Assembly: GCA_003248755.1 (NCBI GenBank)
Contig: QFQW01000080.1
Span: 1 to 17,310, forward strand
Direction of reading: 5' to 3'
Length of the DNA stretch: 17,310 bases
DNA from: Chryseobacterium sp.
GTDB taxonomy: Bacteria > Bacteroidota > Bacteroidia > Flavobacteriales > Weeksellaceae
This document shows positions 8,396-15,413 of this stretch, piece after piece. Position numbers and translations under genes: made by a program. Each line of letters opens with the position of its first letter. Position 1 is the first letter of the stretch. A model generated the notes under the pieces. The model saw only the letters and a program-made list of their open reading frames with translations, did no database searches and was not told where the DNA came from.

Positions 8396-8854
8396 ATGAA
8401 AACAGAAAAAATAGGCATAACATTTTCAGCGTTTGACTTGCTACATGCAGGTCATATAAAAATGTTGGAAGAAGCAAAAACAGTATGTGATTATCTAATT
8501 GTTGGACTACAAATGGATCCAACTATAGACAGACCAACTAAAAATAAACCCACGCAATCCGTTGTTGAACGTTATATACAGCTCAAAGCCTGTCGTTCAG
8601 TAGACGAGATTATCCCTTATAACACGGAAGAAGACCTTATGGATATCCTAAAATCTTTTGTGATAGATGTTAGAATTATTGGAGATGATTACAGAGACAA
8701 AAATTTTACAGGTAAAGACTATTGTGAAATGAAGGGTATTCAAATCTATTTTAACAAACGTGATCACAGATTCTCAAGTTCGGCTCTCAAAAAAGCAGTT
8801 TTTGAACAAGAATTAAAAAAAATTGACTCTACTTTAGGAAAACAAACTGTATGA
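8396..8854 (+). CDS. TagD-like cytidylyl/adenylyltransferase family protein
   Basis: The 152-residue protein has the compact nucleotidyltransferase alpha/beta fold of TagD and RfaE-C. ITFSAFDLLHAGHIKML (8-24) contains the HxGH ATP/CTP-binding motif (H17-A-G-H20). ERYIQLKACRSVDEIIPY (58-75) matches the Arg-containing helix and the VDEvIP strand seen in glycerol-3-phosphate cytidylyltransferases. VRIIGDDYRDKNF (92-104) is the GDD segment, and RFSSSALKKAV (125-135) replaces the RTEGISTT-like motif of TagD. It probably makes a CDP- (or ADP-) activated small alcohol or sugar phosphate. The substrate is unclear because the C-terminal motif differs from TagD, and no polyol-phosphate transferase is in the window. 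Its stop overlaps the rmlC start (ATGA), so the two are tightly coupled. Length (about 130-150) is normal for the family. Confidence 0.78.
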   Translation: MKTEKIGITFSAFDLLHAGHIKMLEEAKTVCDYLIVGLQMDPTIDRPTKNKPTQSVVERYIQLKACRSVDEIIPYNTEEDLMDILKSFVIDVRIIGDDYRDKNFTGKDYCEMKGIQIYFNKRDHRFSSSALKKAVFEQELKKIDSTLGKQTV

Positions 8855-9396
8855 AAATAAAATCGACTCCGTTAAATGATTGTTATATAATTGAACCAAC
8901 TATTTTTGAAGATGACCGAGGTTATTTTTACGAAAAATTTAACGAACAAAGATTTGAAGAATTAACAGGACATAACGGACATTTTGTACAAGACAATATT
9001 TCAAAATCTTCATATGGAGTATTGCGAGGTTTGCATTTGCAAAAAGGAGAACATGCGCAGGCAAAATTAGTTTCATGTCTAGAAGGTAAAGTTTTTGATG
9101 TAGCTGTAGATTTGAGAGCGGACTCATCAACTTTTGGTCAGTGGTTTGGTGTAGAACTTACCGCAGAGAACAAATTACAATTTTATGTTCCTAGAGGATT
9201 CGCACACGGTTTCTCTGTACTATCAGAAACTGCAGTATTTTCATATAAATGCGATAATTTTTATAATAAGCTTTCAGAGGGAGGAGTTCTTTGGAATGAT
9301 AAAGACCTCAATATAGATTGGAGACTATCGGCAGAGGATATTATCCTTTCTGAAAAAGATGAAGTGTTATCTCCATTTTCTTTGAAGAATTTTTAA
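8851..9396 (+). CDS. rfbC: dTDP-4-dehydrorhamnose 3,5-epimerase
   Basis: The 181-residue cupin enzyme (RmlC) is recognised by FEDDRGYFYEKF (19-30), FVQDNISKSSYGVLRGLH (45-62), GKVFDVAVDLR (79-89), YVPRGFAHGFSVLSE (112-126) and CDNFYN (134-139). H62 is the expected catalytic base and Y132 the proton-donating Tyr. It epimerises C3 and C5 of dTDP-4-dehydro-6-deoxyglucose on the way to dTDP-L-rhamnose, in the cytoplasm. The length fits the family. The partners RmlA, RmlB and RmlD are not in this window, so either they lie upstream or elsewhere, or the enzyme feeds a different dTDP-sugar together with the SDR protein two genes before. The 4-base overlap with the nucleotidylyltransferase is notable, because those two are not steps of one classical pathway. 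A 96-base gap precedes the next gene. Confidence 0.92.
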   Translation: MKIKSTPLNDCYIIEPTIFEDDRGYFYEKFNEQRFEELTGHNGHFVQDNISKSSYGVLRGLHLQKGEHAQAKLVSCLEGKVFDVAVDLRADSSTFGQWFGVELTAENKLQFYVPRGFAHGFSVLSETAVFSYKCDNFYNKLSEGGVLWNDKDLNIDWRLSAEDIILSEKDEVLSPFSLKNF

Positions 9397-9438
9397 TATA
9401 TTCGGGATTTAAATGTAACTAATAACTGCAAAAAATTT

Positions 9439-9484
9439 CGGATTACTTACAATATATTGTGATCCGGGATTTATAATAATATTG
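9439..9484 (+). promoter_or_regulatory. Inverted repeats and weak promoter-like site before the sugar transferase gene
   Basis: The 96-base gap holds a perfect 12-bp palindrome, ACAATATATTGT (9449-9460), inside an outer CGGAT/ATCCG pair (9439-9443 and 9462-9466) with unequal bulges. Downstream, TAATATTG at 9477-9484 differs from TAnnTTTG by one base and has a TTG at 9457-9459 with 17-base spacing. This could be an operator plus promoter, or a small hairpin in the operon mRNA. It is only 8 bases from the ATG at 9493, which would give a very short or leaderless transcript. Confidence 0.25.
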
Positions 9485-9492
9485 CCGAATTT

Positions 9493-10884
9493 ATGCCAGT
9501 TTATTTTATAAAACATTTGCCTAAAATTTTTATGATAGGAGATTATACTATTATAAATCTTTTCTTCATTTTGGGCAAATTATGTTTTTTTGAGTTATAT
9601 GGTGAAGTATTATTTGATCAAGATTATAAAGTTCAATTTGTTTTGCTTAATTTTTCTTGGTTTATCATTACAACAATCACAAGATTATACAGAAGTTTCT
9701 CATTTAAAGAATCTTCTTTACAATTCAATGCATTAACGAAGTCTCTTATTCTCTTTATTATATTTTCTCTAGTTTATCTGAATCTGGTTTTTTCAGTTAA
9801 AGTTAATTATCGTAGTCTGATTTCTTATTTTTTGTTTACGGGTTTTTTTATGGTCGTAACAAGGGTTATTCTGTTTTTATACAGAAAAAGAAATAGAGTG
9901 AAAATAGGAAGAAAACTCTATTCTCTTAATACTGTTTTGGTTGGAGAAAATAAATTTTCATTATCATTATTATCCAACAATGAAATGAGAAGATCTATGG
10001 GGATAAGAGGAGCTTATGCAATAGATGATAATTGTTCTACCAAAAAATATCTTGGAGGAGTAAATCAATTGTTTGAGGATCTGGAAAATGTAAAGATTAA
10101 TAATATCATATTTTGTGACGATAGGATAGACATAGATTTATATAAGAATATTGTGGAAGTTGCAGAACATAAAATGATTCGAATCTATATGGTTCCTGAT
10201 TTCAAATATGTAAGTATTGGCCCTCATCATTTTGATAGTATCAATCAGATACCATTTCTAAAATTATTGAAAGAACCATTGTCTGCTCCTAAAAAACAAG
10301 TTTTAAAAAGGATATTTGATATTTTATTTTCTTCCTTGGTTTTGATTTTTATTCTCTCTTGGTTAATGCCAATTGTTGCAATAATTATCAAATTAGAAAG
10401 CAAAGGCCCTGTGTTTTTTCTACAAAAAAGGTCAGGCTTTAAAAACGAGCCTTTCAATTGTATAAAATTTAGAAGTATGTCTGTAAACTCATATTCCGAT
10501 GTAATGTCTGCCTCAAAGAACGATTCTAGAGTTACTAAGTTTGGAAGTTTTATGAGAAAAACCAGCATAGACGAATTACCTCAGTTTGTAAATGTATTTT
10601 TAGGACATATGTCTGTAGTTGGACCAAGACCACATATGTTATCCCAGACAGAGCAATATGCAAAAATTACAAAAAAATACATGTTAAGACATATCGTGAA
10701 ACCGGGTATCACTGGTTGGGCACAGGTTATGGGTTCAAGGGGTGAGATTTTTAGTAATAAAGACATGGAAAATAGAGTAGAAAAAGATATTTGGTATATC
10801 CAAAATTGGTCTTTCTTTTTGGATTTGAAAATCATTTTTCTCACTTTTTATAATATTGTAAAAGGAGACGAGCAAGCTTATTGA
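9493..10884 (+). CDS. Polyprenyl-phosphate sugar-1-phosphate transferase (WbaP/WcaJ family)
   Basis: The 463-residue membrane enzyme has four or five N-terminal hydrophobic helices (about 15-130), a central domain (about 140-250) with a degenerate nucleotide-binding-like fold, and a C-terminal sugar transferase domain. This last begins KRIFDILFSSLVLIFILSW (272-290), a re-entrant membrane helix, and carries KFRSM (325-329), RKTSIDELPQFVNVFLGHMS (355-374) with the catalytic Asp-Glu pair D360-E361, GPRP (377-380) and KPGITGWAQV (403-412). Members move a hexose-1-phosphate from UDP-sugar to undecaprenyl phosphate, which starts repeat-unit synthesis at the inner membrane. Glucose or galactose is likely; the window does not decide. 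As last gene of the cluster, it sits at the usual edge position for an initiating transferase. Its stop is followed by a good terminator. Confidence 0.92.
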   Translation: MPVYFIKHLPKIFMIGDYTIINLFFILGKLCFFELYGEVLFDQDYKVQFVLLNFSWFIITTITRLYRSFSFKESSLQFNALTKSLILFIIFSLVYLNLVFSVKVNYRSLISYFLFTGFFMVVTRVILFLYRKRNRVKIGRKLYSLNTVLVGENKFSLSLLSNNEMRRSMGIRGAYAIDDNCSTKKYLGGVNQLFEDLENVKINNIIFCDDRIDIDLYKNIVEVAEHKMIRIYMVPDFKYVSIGPHHFDSINQIPFLKLLKEPLSAPKKQVLKRIFDILFSSLVLIFILSWLMPIVAIIIKLESKGPVFFLQKRSGFKNEPFNCIKFRSMSVNSYSDVMSASKNDSRVTKFGSFMRKTSIDELPQFVNVFLGHMSVVGPRPHMLSQTEQYAKITKKYMLRHIVKPGITGWAQVMGSRGEIFSNKDMENRVEKDIWYIQNWSFFLDLKIIFLTFYNIVKGDEQAY

Positions 10885-10912
10885 ATTTCTATTTTTAATA
10901 ATTACAAATAAC

Positions 10913-10941
10913 AAGGAGTCAAAATTTGATTCCTTTTTTTA
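10913..10941 (+). terminator. Rho-independent terminator of the polysaccharide operon
   Basis: AAGGAGTCAAA (10913-10923) pairs with TTTGATTCCTT (10925-10935), with one G-U pair, followed by T at 10934-10941. It lies 28 bases after the sugar transferase stop. The strong stem and T-run support a real terminator closing the + strand polysaccharide genes. Part of its right arm doubles as the candidate -33 element of rimO. Confidence 0.75.
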
Positions 10942-10953
10942 TTCCTAAATTTG
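10925..10953 (+). promoter_or_regulatory. Predicted rimO promoter (TTTG - 17 - TAnnTTTG)
   Basis: TTTG at 10925-10928 is followed after 17 bases by TAAATTTG at 10946-10953, a full match to the Bacteroidota -7 consensus. Transcription would start near 10958-10960, giving a leader of about 12-14 bases before the ATG at 10972. The -33 element sits in the stem of the upstream terminator, so operon end and rimO start are packed into about 30 bases. Confidence 0.55.
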
Positions 10954-10971
10954 CAGTCTTAAAATCTGAAT

Positions 10972-12273
10972 ATGCGTACTAAATCTGTTGGTAAAAAGAA
11001 AATTAATATTGTAACACTTGGTTGTTCCAAAAATGTCTATGATTCCGAAGTCCTAATGGGGCAGTTGGAAGCCAATGGTAAAAAAGTAGTACATGAGGAG
11101 AAGGGTGATATTGTTGTCATTAATACTTGTGGATTTATTGATAATGCAAAAGAAGAAAGCATTAATACAATCCTTGAATATGTTGATCTTAAAAATCAAG
11201 GGGTTGTAGAGAAAGTATTTGTAACAGGTTGTCTTTCAGAGAGATATAAGCCGGATTTGGAAAGAGAGATTCCGGATGTGGATAAATATTTTGGAACCCG
11301 TGATTTACCAATTTTATTGAAACATCTTGGAGCGGATTATAAACACGAGTTGGTAGGAGAAAGATTGACAACCACACCGAAACATTACGCTTATCTCAAA
11401 ATTTCAGAAGGCTGTGACAGGCCTTGCTCTTTCTGTGCCATTCCATTGATGAGAGGTGCGCATATCTCTACACCAATAGAAAAATTGGTTATCGAAGCTC
11501 AAAAATTGGCAAAAAAAGGAGTGAAAGAATTAATTCTTATTGCTCAGGATTTGACATTTTATGGACTTGATATTTATAAGAAAAGAGCACTTGGGGAACT
11601 TTTGAAGGAATTGATCAAAGTTGAAGGTATAGAATGGATTAGGCTTCATTATGCTTTCCCGACAGGATTTCCCGAAGATGTTTTAGATATTATTAAGTCA
11701 GAACCCAAAATTTGTAATTACATAGATATCCCGCTTCAACATATCAATACAGAAGTGTTGAAAGCTATGAAACGCGGAACTACTTTTGAAAAAACAAATG
11801 CTCTTCTGGATAAATTTCGTGAAAAAGTTCCGGATATGGCTATTAGGACAACTTTAATTGTTGGCTTCCCCGGAGAAACAGAAGAAAGGTTTGAAGAACT
11901 AAAGCAATGGGTTCGTGATCAGAGATTTGATCGTCTTGGTTGTTTTACATATTCTCATGAAGAAAATACAACTGCCTTCGTTTTGGATGATGATATTCCT
12001 GAGGAAGTAAAACAGAGTAGGGTAGAAGAGATAATGGAAGTGCAGCAACAGATCTCTTGGGAAAAGAATCAGGAGAAAATTGGGAAAATCTTCAAATGTA
12101 TCTTTGATAGAAAAGAAGGTGATTATTTTGTTGGTAGAACAGAGTATGATTCTCCGGATGTTGATAACACAGTTTTGGTTCCTGCAAAAGACGTTTATAT
12201 TTCAATAGGAGAATTTGCTAATGTCAAGATTACTTCTGCTGAAGATTATGACCTGATTGGAGAATTAGTTTAA
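10972..12273 (+). CDS. rimO: Ribosomal protein S12 methylthiotransferase RimO
   Basis: This 433-residue radical SAM enzyme methylthiolates a conserved Asp of ribosomal protein S12 (uS12) in the cytoplasm. The N-terminal UPF0004 domain carries three cluster-binding Cys: C18 (TLGCSKN), C53 (INTCGF) and C87 (TGCLSERY). The radical SAM cluster motif CxxxCxxC is EGCDRPCSFCAIP (146-158; C148, C152, C155). The MRGAHISTP segment and FPTGFPEDV near 220 are typical of RimO rather than MiaB. A TRAM-like C-terminal region (about 365-433) includes FDRKEGDYFVGRTEYDSPDVD. Length matches the family (about 430-440). The ATG at 10972 fits a predicted promoter just upstream. Its own terminator follows. It is a housekeeping gene that marks the right edge of the polysaccharide cluster. 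Confidence 0.95.
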   Translation: MRTKSVGKKKINIVTLGCSKNVYDSEVLMGQLEANGKKVVHEEKGDIVVINTCGFIDNAKEESINTILEYVDLKNQGVVEKVFVTGCLSERYKPDLEREIPDVDKYFGTRDLPILLKHLGADYKHELVGERLTTTPKHYAYLKISEGCDRPCSFCAIPLMRGAHISTPIEKLVIEAQKLAKKGVKELILIAQDLTFYGLDIYKKRALGELLKELIKVEGIEWIRLHYAFPTGFPEDVLDIIKSEPKICNYIDIPLQHINTEVLKAMKRGTTFEKTNALLDKFREKVPDMAIRTTLIVGFPGETEERFEELKQWVRDQRFDRLGCFTYSHEENTTAFVLDDDIPEEVKQSRVEEIMEVQQQISWEKNQEKIGKIFKCIFDRKEGDYFVGRTEYDSPDVDNTVLVPAKDVYISIGEFANVKITSAEDYDLIGELV

Positions 12274-12283
12274 CATACAATTT

Positions 12284-12326
12284 AAATACAAAGTACCACT
12301 TAATTTTAGGTGGTTTTTTTGTATTT
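12284..12326 (+). terminator. Rho-independent terminator of rimO, extended hairpin
   Basis: The core hairpin ACCAC (12295-12299) / GTGGT (12310-12314) is followed by a T-run (12314-12320). A longer outer stem, AAATACAAA (12284-12292) with TTTGTATTT (12318-12326), could extend it. It begins 11 bases after the rimO stop codon, the expected place for a terminator. Confidence 0.72.
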
Positions 12327-12751
12327 GTTAAAAAAGTGTTTTGTTTTAATTAATTAGCTGGTTATCAGTGTTTTGTGTTTGTGTTGACATGATTTAATGG
12401 ATTTAATTTTAATATTTTGTATTATTTTTAATTATTATATCGTTTTGTTGGTTGTTTTTTTAATTATTAATGTGGTTGTGTATGAATTATTAGCTAATAT
12501 AAATTAATAATTAGGTAATAAATATTAATTTAAATATTTGTTTTGTTTTTAAAATGTTGATTTTCAGTATTTTTTTATTTTTCTGTCTTTGATTATAATT
12601 GAAAATTTTAAGAAATTATGAAAATATTTAACGTTTTTTAACAATTTTAAAAATCTGCCTCTATCATTGGTTTGAATGATGTTCAATATGGTAGATTCGC
12701 TTTTTTCTAGCTTCAAAAAAGTAAAACCGAAAGTTTAGAGAATTAGAACTC

Positions 12752-12759
12752 TATCTTTG
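12752..12759 (+). promoter_or_regulatory. Predicted -7 element of the RlpA-like gene (TATCTTTG)
   Basis: TATCTTTG is a full match to TAnnTTTG, followed by C as often seen, and lies 27 bases before the ATG at 12787. This would give a leader of about 20 bases. The upstream TTTA at 12734-12737 is a poor -33 element, so strength may depend on another factor. Confidence 0.45.
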
Positions 12760-12786
12760 CGGAGTCAAAACCCATAAATATTCAAA

Positions 12787-13155
12787 ATGATGAAAAGAGC
12801 TTTTCTCGTAATCATAATGATGATTTCAACACTTGGTATATTCTCTTTTAAGAGCGTTGCCACTGATGCGAAAACAAGTTTTGTATCGTACTACCACGAC
12901 AAGTTTAATGGTAGGAAAACAGCAAGCGGAGAGATTTTTAGTAATACTGCGCTTACTGCAGCAAACAAAACACTGCCTTTTGGAACTCTGGTAAAGATCA
13001 CAAATTTGATCTCCGGAAAAAGTGTTGTTGTGAAAGTGAACGATAGAGGTCCTTACCATTCTGCAAGAGCCTTCGATCTTTCAAAAGCTGCTTTCAAATC
13101 TATTGCGGATATCAGAAGAGGTACAGTTGCAATAGAGTATGAAATTTTAGATTAA
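12787..13155 (+). CDS. Small exported RlpA-like double-psi beta-barrel protein
   Basis: The 122-residue protein has a signal peptide (hydrophobic stretch about 5-20, cleavage plausible after the SVA near 23-25) and then only a DPBB domain. The RlpA core is visible: FVSYYHDKFNGRKTASGE (32-49), TAANKTLPFGTLVKITNL (57-74), GKSVVVKVNDRGPY (77-90) and ARAFDLSKAAFKSI (93-106). E49 and D86 match the acidic residues regarded as important in RlpA lytic transglycosylases. The His of the usual TAAH motif is Asn here (N60). There is no SPOR domain and no lipobox Cys, so it should be a free periplasmic or secreted protein. It may cleave or bind peptidoglycan, possibly glycan strands lacking stem peptides; catalysis is unproven. 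ATG codons at 12787 and 12790 are both possible starts. It is monocistronic, with its own promoter and terminator. Confidence 0.8.
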   Translation: MMKRAFLVIIMMISTLGIFSFKSVATDAKTSFVSYYHDKFNGRKTASGEIFSNTALTAANKTLPFGTLVKITNLISGKSVVVKVNDRGPYHSARAFDLSKAAFKSIADIRRGTVAIEYEILD

Positions 13156-13179
13156 GGAAATTATCTTATTATGACAAGT

Positions 13180-13212
13180 AAAATATCCAATCAACTTCTG
13201 ATTGGATATTTT
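13180..13212. terminator. Bidirectional terminator between convergent genes
   Basis: A perfect 14-bp inverted repeat, AAAATATCCAATCA (13180-13193) and TGATTGGATATTTT (13199-13212), has a 5-base loop. It lies 24 bases after the RlpA-like stop on the + strand and 2 bases beyond the M48 stop on the - strand. The A/T-rich ends give a short U-tract in both directions, so it probably ends both transcripts. Confidence 0.75.
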
Positions 13213-13214
13213 AT

Positions 13215-15269
13215 TTATTGATGGTTTTTATTCTTTTCTAAGCTTGACATTTTTTGTAAAAGGTTTTTCTTCATTAGAAAATATTTTCGCCCAATATAAA
13301 AGTGTAGACTGTTAACAGCAAAAAATAATTGCTGCAAATGATTTTCTAGGTATTGATTTTGATTAAAGTATAACAAATCATTATTGATGTAATATTCCAA
13401 ATCTTTTCTGCTTTGCTCATTAATTTCTTCGTCTAGCAGAGAATCGTTTAGAATTATTTTTAATTCTTCTTTTAATTTTGATTCCAAAGGTTTCAGATTG
13501 GTGAAATTTTTATTGATTTTCTCAAAAGGCGTTGTTGTACTTACAAAGTCCAAAGCTTTGCTCAAATCTGCGAATAGATTAAATTTTTCTTCATAAATTT
13601 TATCGAAATCTAAGAACTCAGAAAATTGATTTCTCAATTCATATTCCTGATTCTGATTTTTTGCCAGACCAATGAAATAATGATAGATGTGAATGTCATT
13701 CTGGGTGATTTTCTCTTTCAGATTTTTTATTTGACTTTCGAGGATAGGGATTAGAGTTTTAGCTTCGTTGGCTTTATACTTTTTTCCATCATAGTCAAAC
13801 GTTTTGATCGCATAGGTTTTGTCCGCGATAGAATTAATTACATTTTTATCATTCTCCAAAGCGATCAACGTGTAAACATCTTCAACTTTGTCTTTTGAAA
13901 AAAGATCTTCAAATGTATTTTTGGTTTGCGAGGGATTGTCCAGACTCAAATTAAATTGATTAGGATTTTTATTATCGTAATAATTATTGAAAAGTTTATT
14001 AAAAGTTCCTTTGTTATAGTTTTCTTCAAATTCAATTTTGAAAGTTTCAAAGTCCAGCTCAAATTGTGTTTTTTCGTATTCTACATTTGAAAAAAGTTTT
14101 GCAGTAAGTTTTTCGTCAGTAGCTTCGAAGTTTTTGAACAAAGTTTTTGCGGGTAAGTTATCTGTATCTTTTGTGATTCCGAGTTTTTGTAACCTGGCAA
14201 TTCTGTCTTCTGTTGAAGGGTGAGAAGCCCATTGATTTTCAATATTTAATTTTGATTTATTGAAAAGGCCAGATTCTGTTGATTTTACAACCGGTAGATC
14301 GTATTTGAAATCAAGCTCGTTTTCATTGGCATAAAAATTCATTACAAAGAAGTGTTCTCTATAGATGTTTTTGCTTGATTTGTTTTCAGAAATTTTGTTG
14401 TTGTAAAAATTGATGACAGCATTGTAAGAATTGTCTGCCAAATCCATTCTCAAAAGCGATTCTTCCAAGGCCAAAGAACCAGCAATGTTGGCAGCAACTT
14501 CATCCGCATGAAATTCCATTTCTCTGGAAAGTGCCATATGACGGATGTTTACAAAAGAGTACATCTTTGTAAGAATCCATTTTATTCCTTGGGTTATCTT
14601 GATGGCTAACTCTGCGAAGAAGGCAAAAAATCCACTTGCACTGGCCCAACCTTTAACAGTGTTTTCATAGGACTCATCTTCATTGACTAGATTGAAAATG
14701 ATTTGATTGACATTATAAACATAACTTCCAACTTTCATAGAACGTTGTGAAAAATGTCCGAATTCGTGAGCTAAAATTGCCTTAAGTTCTTGTTTTGTAC
14801 AAGTGTTTACAAGTCCAATTCCAATAATCAGGTTCTTTTTGATAGGCAAAAACATACTCCAAAAACTAGAGTCGTAGAAAACACTTGCGTTTACATCATA
14901 AGCCAAGTAAACTTTTTTAGGAAAGTCTGTTCCTGCCTCTTTGACGATTTCGTCTATCATCTGAAAAAGTTGCGGTTCATCATTTCTATTGATTTCGGTT
15001 AGATTGCTCCGGTCGGTGATGTGTTGTTTGAAAAGAAATTTTATTAAGAAATAAGAAATTAAAACGCCCAAACTTGCTAATCCAATACCTAGCATCACAG
15101 TGAAGAACATAGGTTTGATACTGATTATCCAAAGTCCTCCCGCAATACAACCAATGGTTAAAGCGATCGCAGAAAGGAATAATAAAATGTAAACAATAAT
15201 GAACAGAATAATAGCAATAATTGCTGATGTGCTTTTTTTCTTAAACTCTGGAGAAACCTGAATAAACAT
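13215..15269 (-). CDS. Membrane M48-family zinc metallopeptidase with long C-terminal extension
   Basis: The 684-residue protein starts with two or three membrane helices (about 15-50 and 53-80). The M48 domain follows: LKAILAHEFGHFSQRSM (162-178) gives the zinc motif HEFGH (H168, H172, catalytic E169), and SREMEFHADEVAANIA (248-263) gives the third ligand E252 and the conserved AD pair. A hydrophobic segment at about 212-240 may re-enter the membrane. The order resembles HtpX/Ste24-type peptidases, which work in membrane protein quality control. Typical HtpX proteins are only about 290 residues. Here the roughly 380 residues after about 300 are charged, helical-looking and match no domain I know; SHPSTEDRIARLQKLG near 345 is the end of the usual peptidase unit. 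It converges on the RlpA-like gene and lies downstream of groESL on the same strand, but a terminator separates them. The start is the first ATG of the frame. Confidence 0.83.
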   Translation of the reverse strand: MFIQVSPEFKKKSTSAIIAIILFIIVYILLFLSAIALTIGCIAGGLWIISIKPMFFTVMLGIGLASLGVLISYFLIKFLFKQHITDRSNLTEINRNDEPQLFQMIDEIVKEAGTDFPKKVYLAYDVNASVFYDSSFWSMFLPIKKNLIIGIGLVNTCTKQELKAILAHEFGHFSQRSMKVGSYVYNVNQIIFNLVNEDESYENTVKGWASASGFFAFFAELAIKITQGIKWILTKMYSFVNIRHMALSREMEFHADEVAANIAGSLALEESLLRMDLADNSYNAVINFYNNKISENKSSKNIYREHFFVMNFYANENELDFKYDLPVVKSTESGLFNKSKLNIENQWASHPSTEDRIARLQKLGITKDTDNLPAKTLFKNFEATDEKLTAKLFSNVEYEKTQFELDFETFKIEFEENYNKGTFNKLFNNYYDNKNPNQFNLSLDNPSQTKNTFEDLFSKDKVEDVYTLIALENDKNVINSIADKTYAIKTFDYDGKKYKANEAKTLIPILESQIKNLKEKITQNDIHIYHYFIGLAKNQNQEYELRNQFSEFLDFDKIYEEKFNLFADLSKALDFVSTTTPFEKINKNFTNLKPLESKLKEELKIILNDSLLDEEINEQSRKDLEYYINNDLLYFNQNQYLENHLQQLFFAVNSLHFYIGRKYFLMKKNLLQKMSSLEKNKNHQ

Positions 15270-15354
15270 AAATGAGAATTAATTTTTTATAAAAATAAAG
15301 AATCAAACGCTATTTTTTCGAATATATTTAATTAATTGCTTAAAAAATTTTCAC

Positions 15355-15385
15355 AAAAAAACCGCTCAGAACATCTGAACGGTTT
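15355..15385 (-). terminator. Rho-independent terminator of groESL
   Basis: On the - strand, AAACCGTTCAGA and TCTGAGCGGTTT (complements of 15374-15385 and 15359-15370) form a 12-bp stem with one G-U pair and a 3-base loop, followed by a U-run (complement of 15355-15361). It begins 28 bases after the groEL stop and separates groESL from the M48 gene. Confidence 0.82.
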
Positions 15386-15413
15386 CAATTTATATTGTTT
15401 CAGTTAATGAGTA

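Larger units (their letters stand above)
12274..12786. other. 513-base noncoding gap, very AT-rich and T-biased on the + strand
   Basis: Apart from the rimO terminator at its left end, this gap between rimO and the RlpA-like gene has no ORF of useful length on either strand. From about 12330 to 12600 the + strand is very rich in T, with G more common than C and long TTTT runs. Further right are a 6-bp inverted repeat ATCATT/AATGAT (12663-12668 and 12675-12680) and the promoter-like TATCTTTG at 12752-12759. Nothing else is recognisable. An unannotated small RNA or a decayed gene is possible but unsupported. Confidence 0.7.

Noticed and set aside
1..10884. Recent horizontal acquisition of the polysaccharide cluster, suggested by its AT-rich codon use compared with groEL
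   Set aside because: rimO and the M48 gene are also AT-rich, and groEL differs as a highly expressed gene, so base composition alone does not show transfer.
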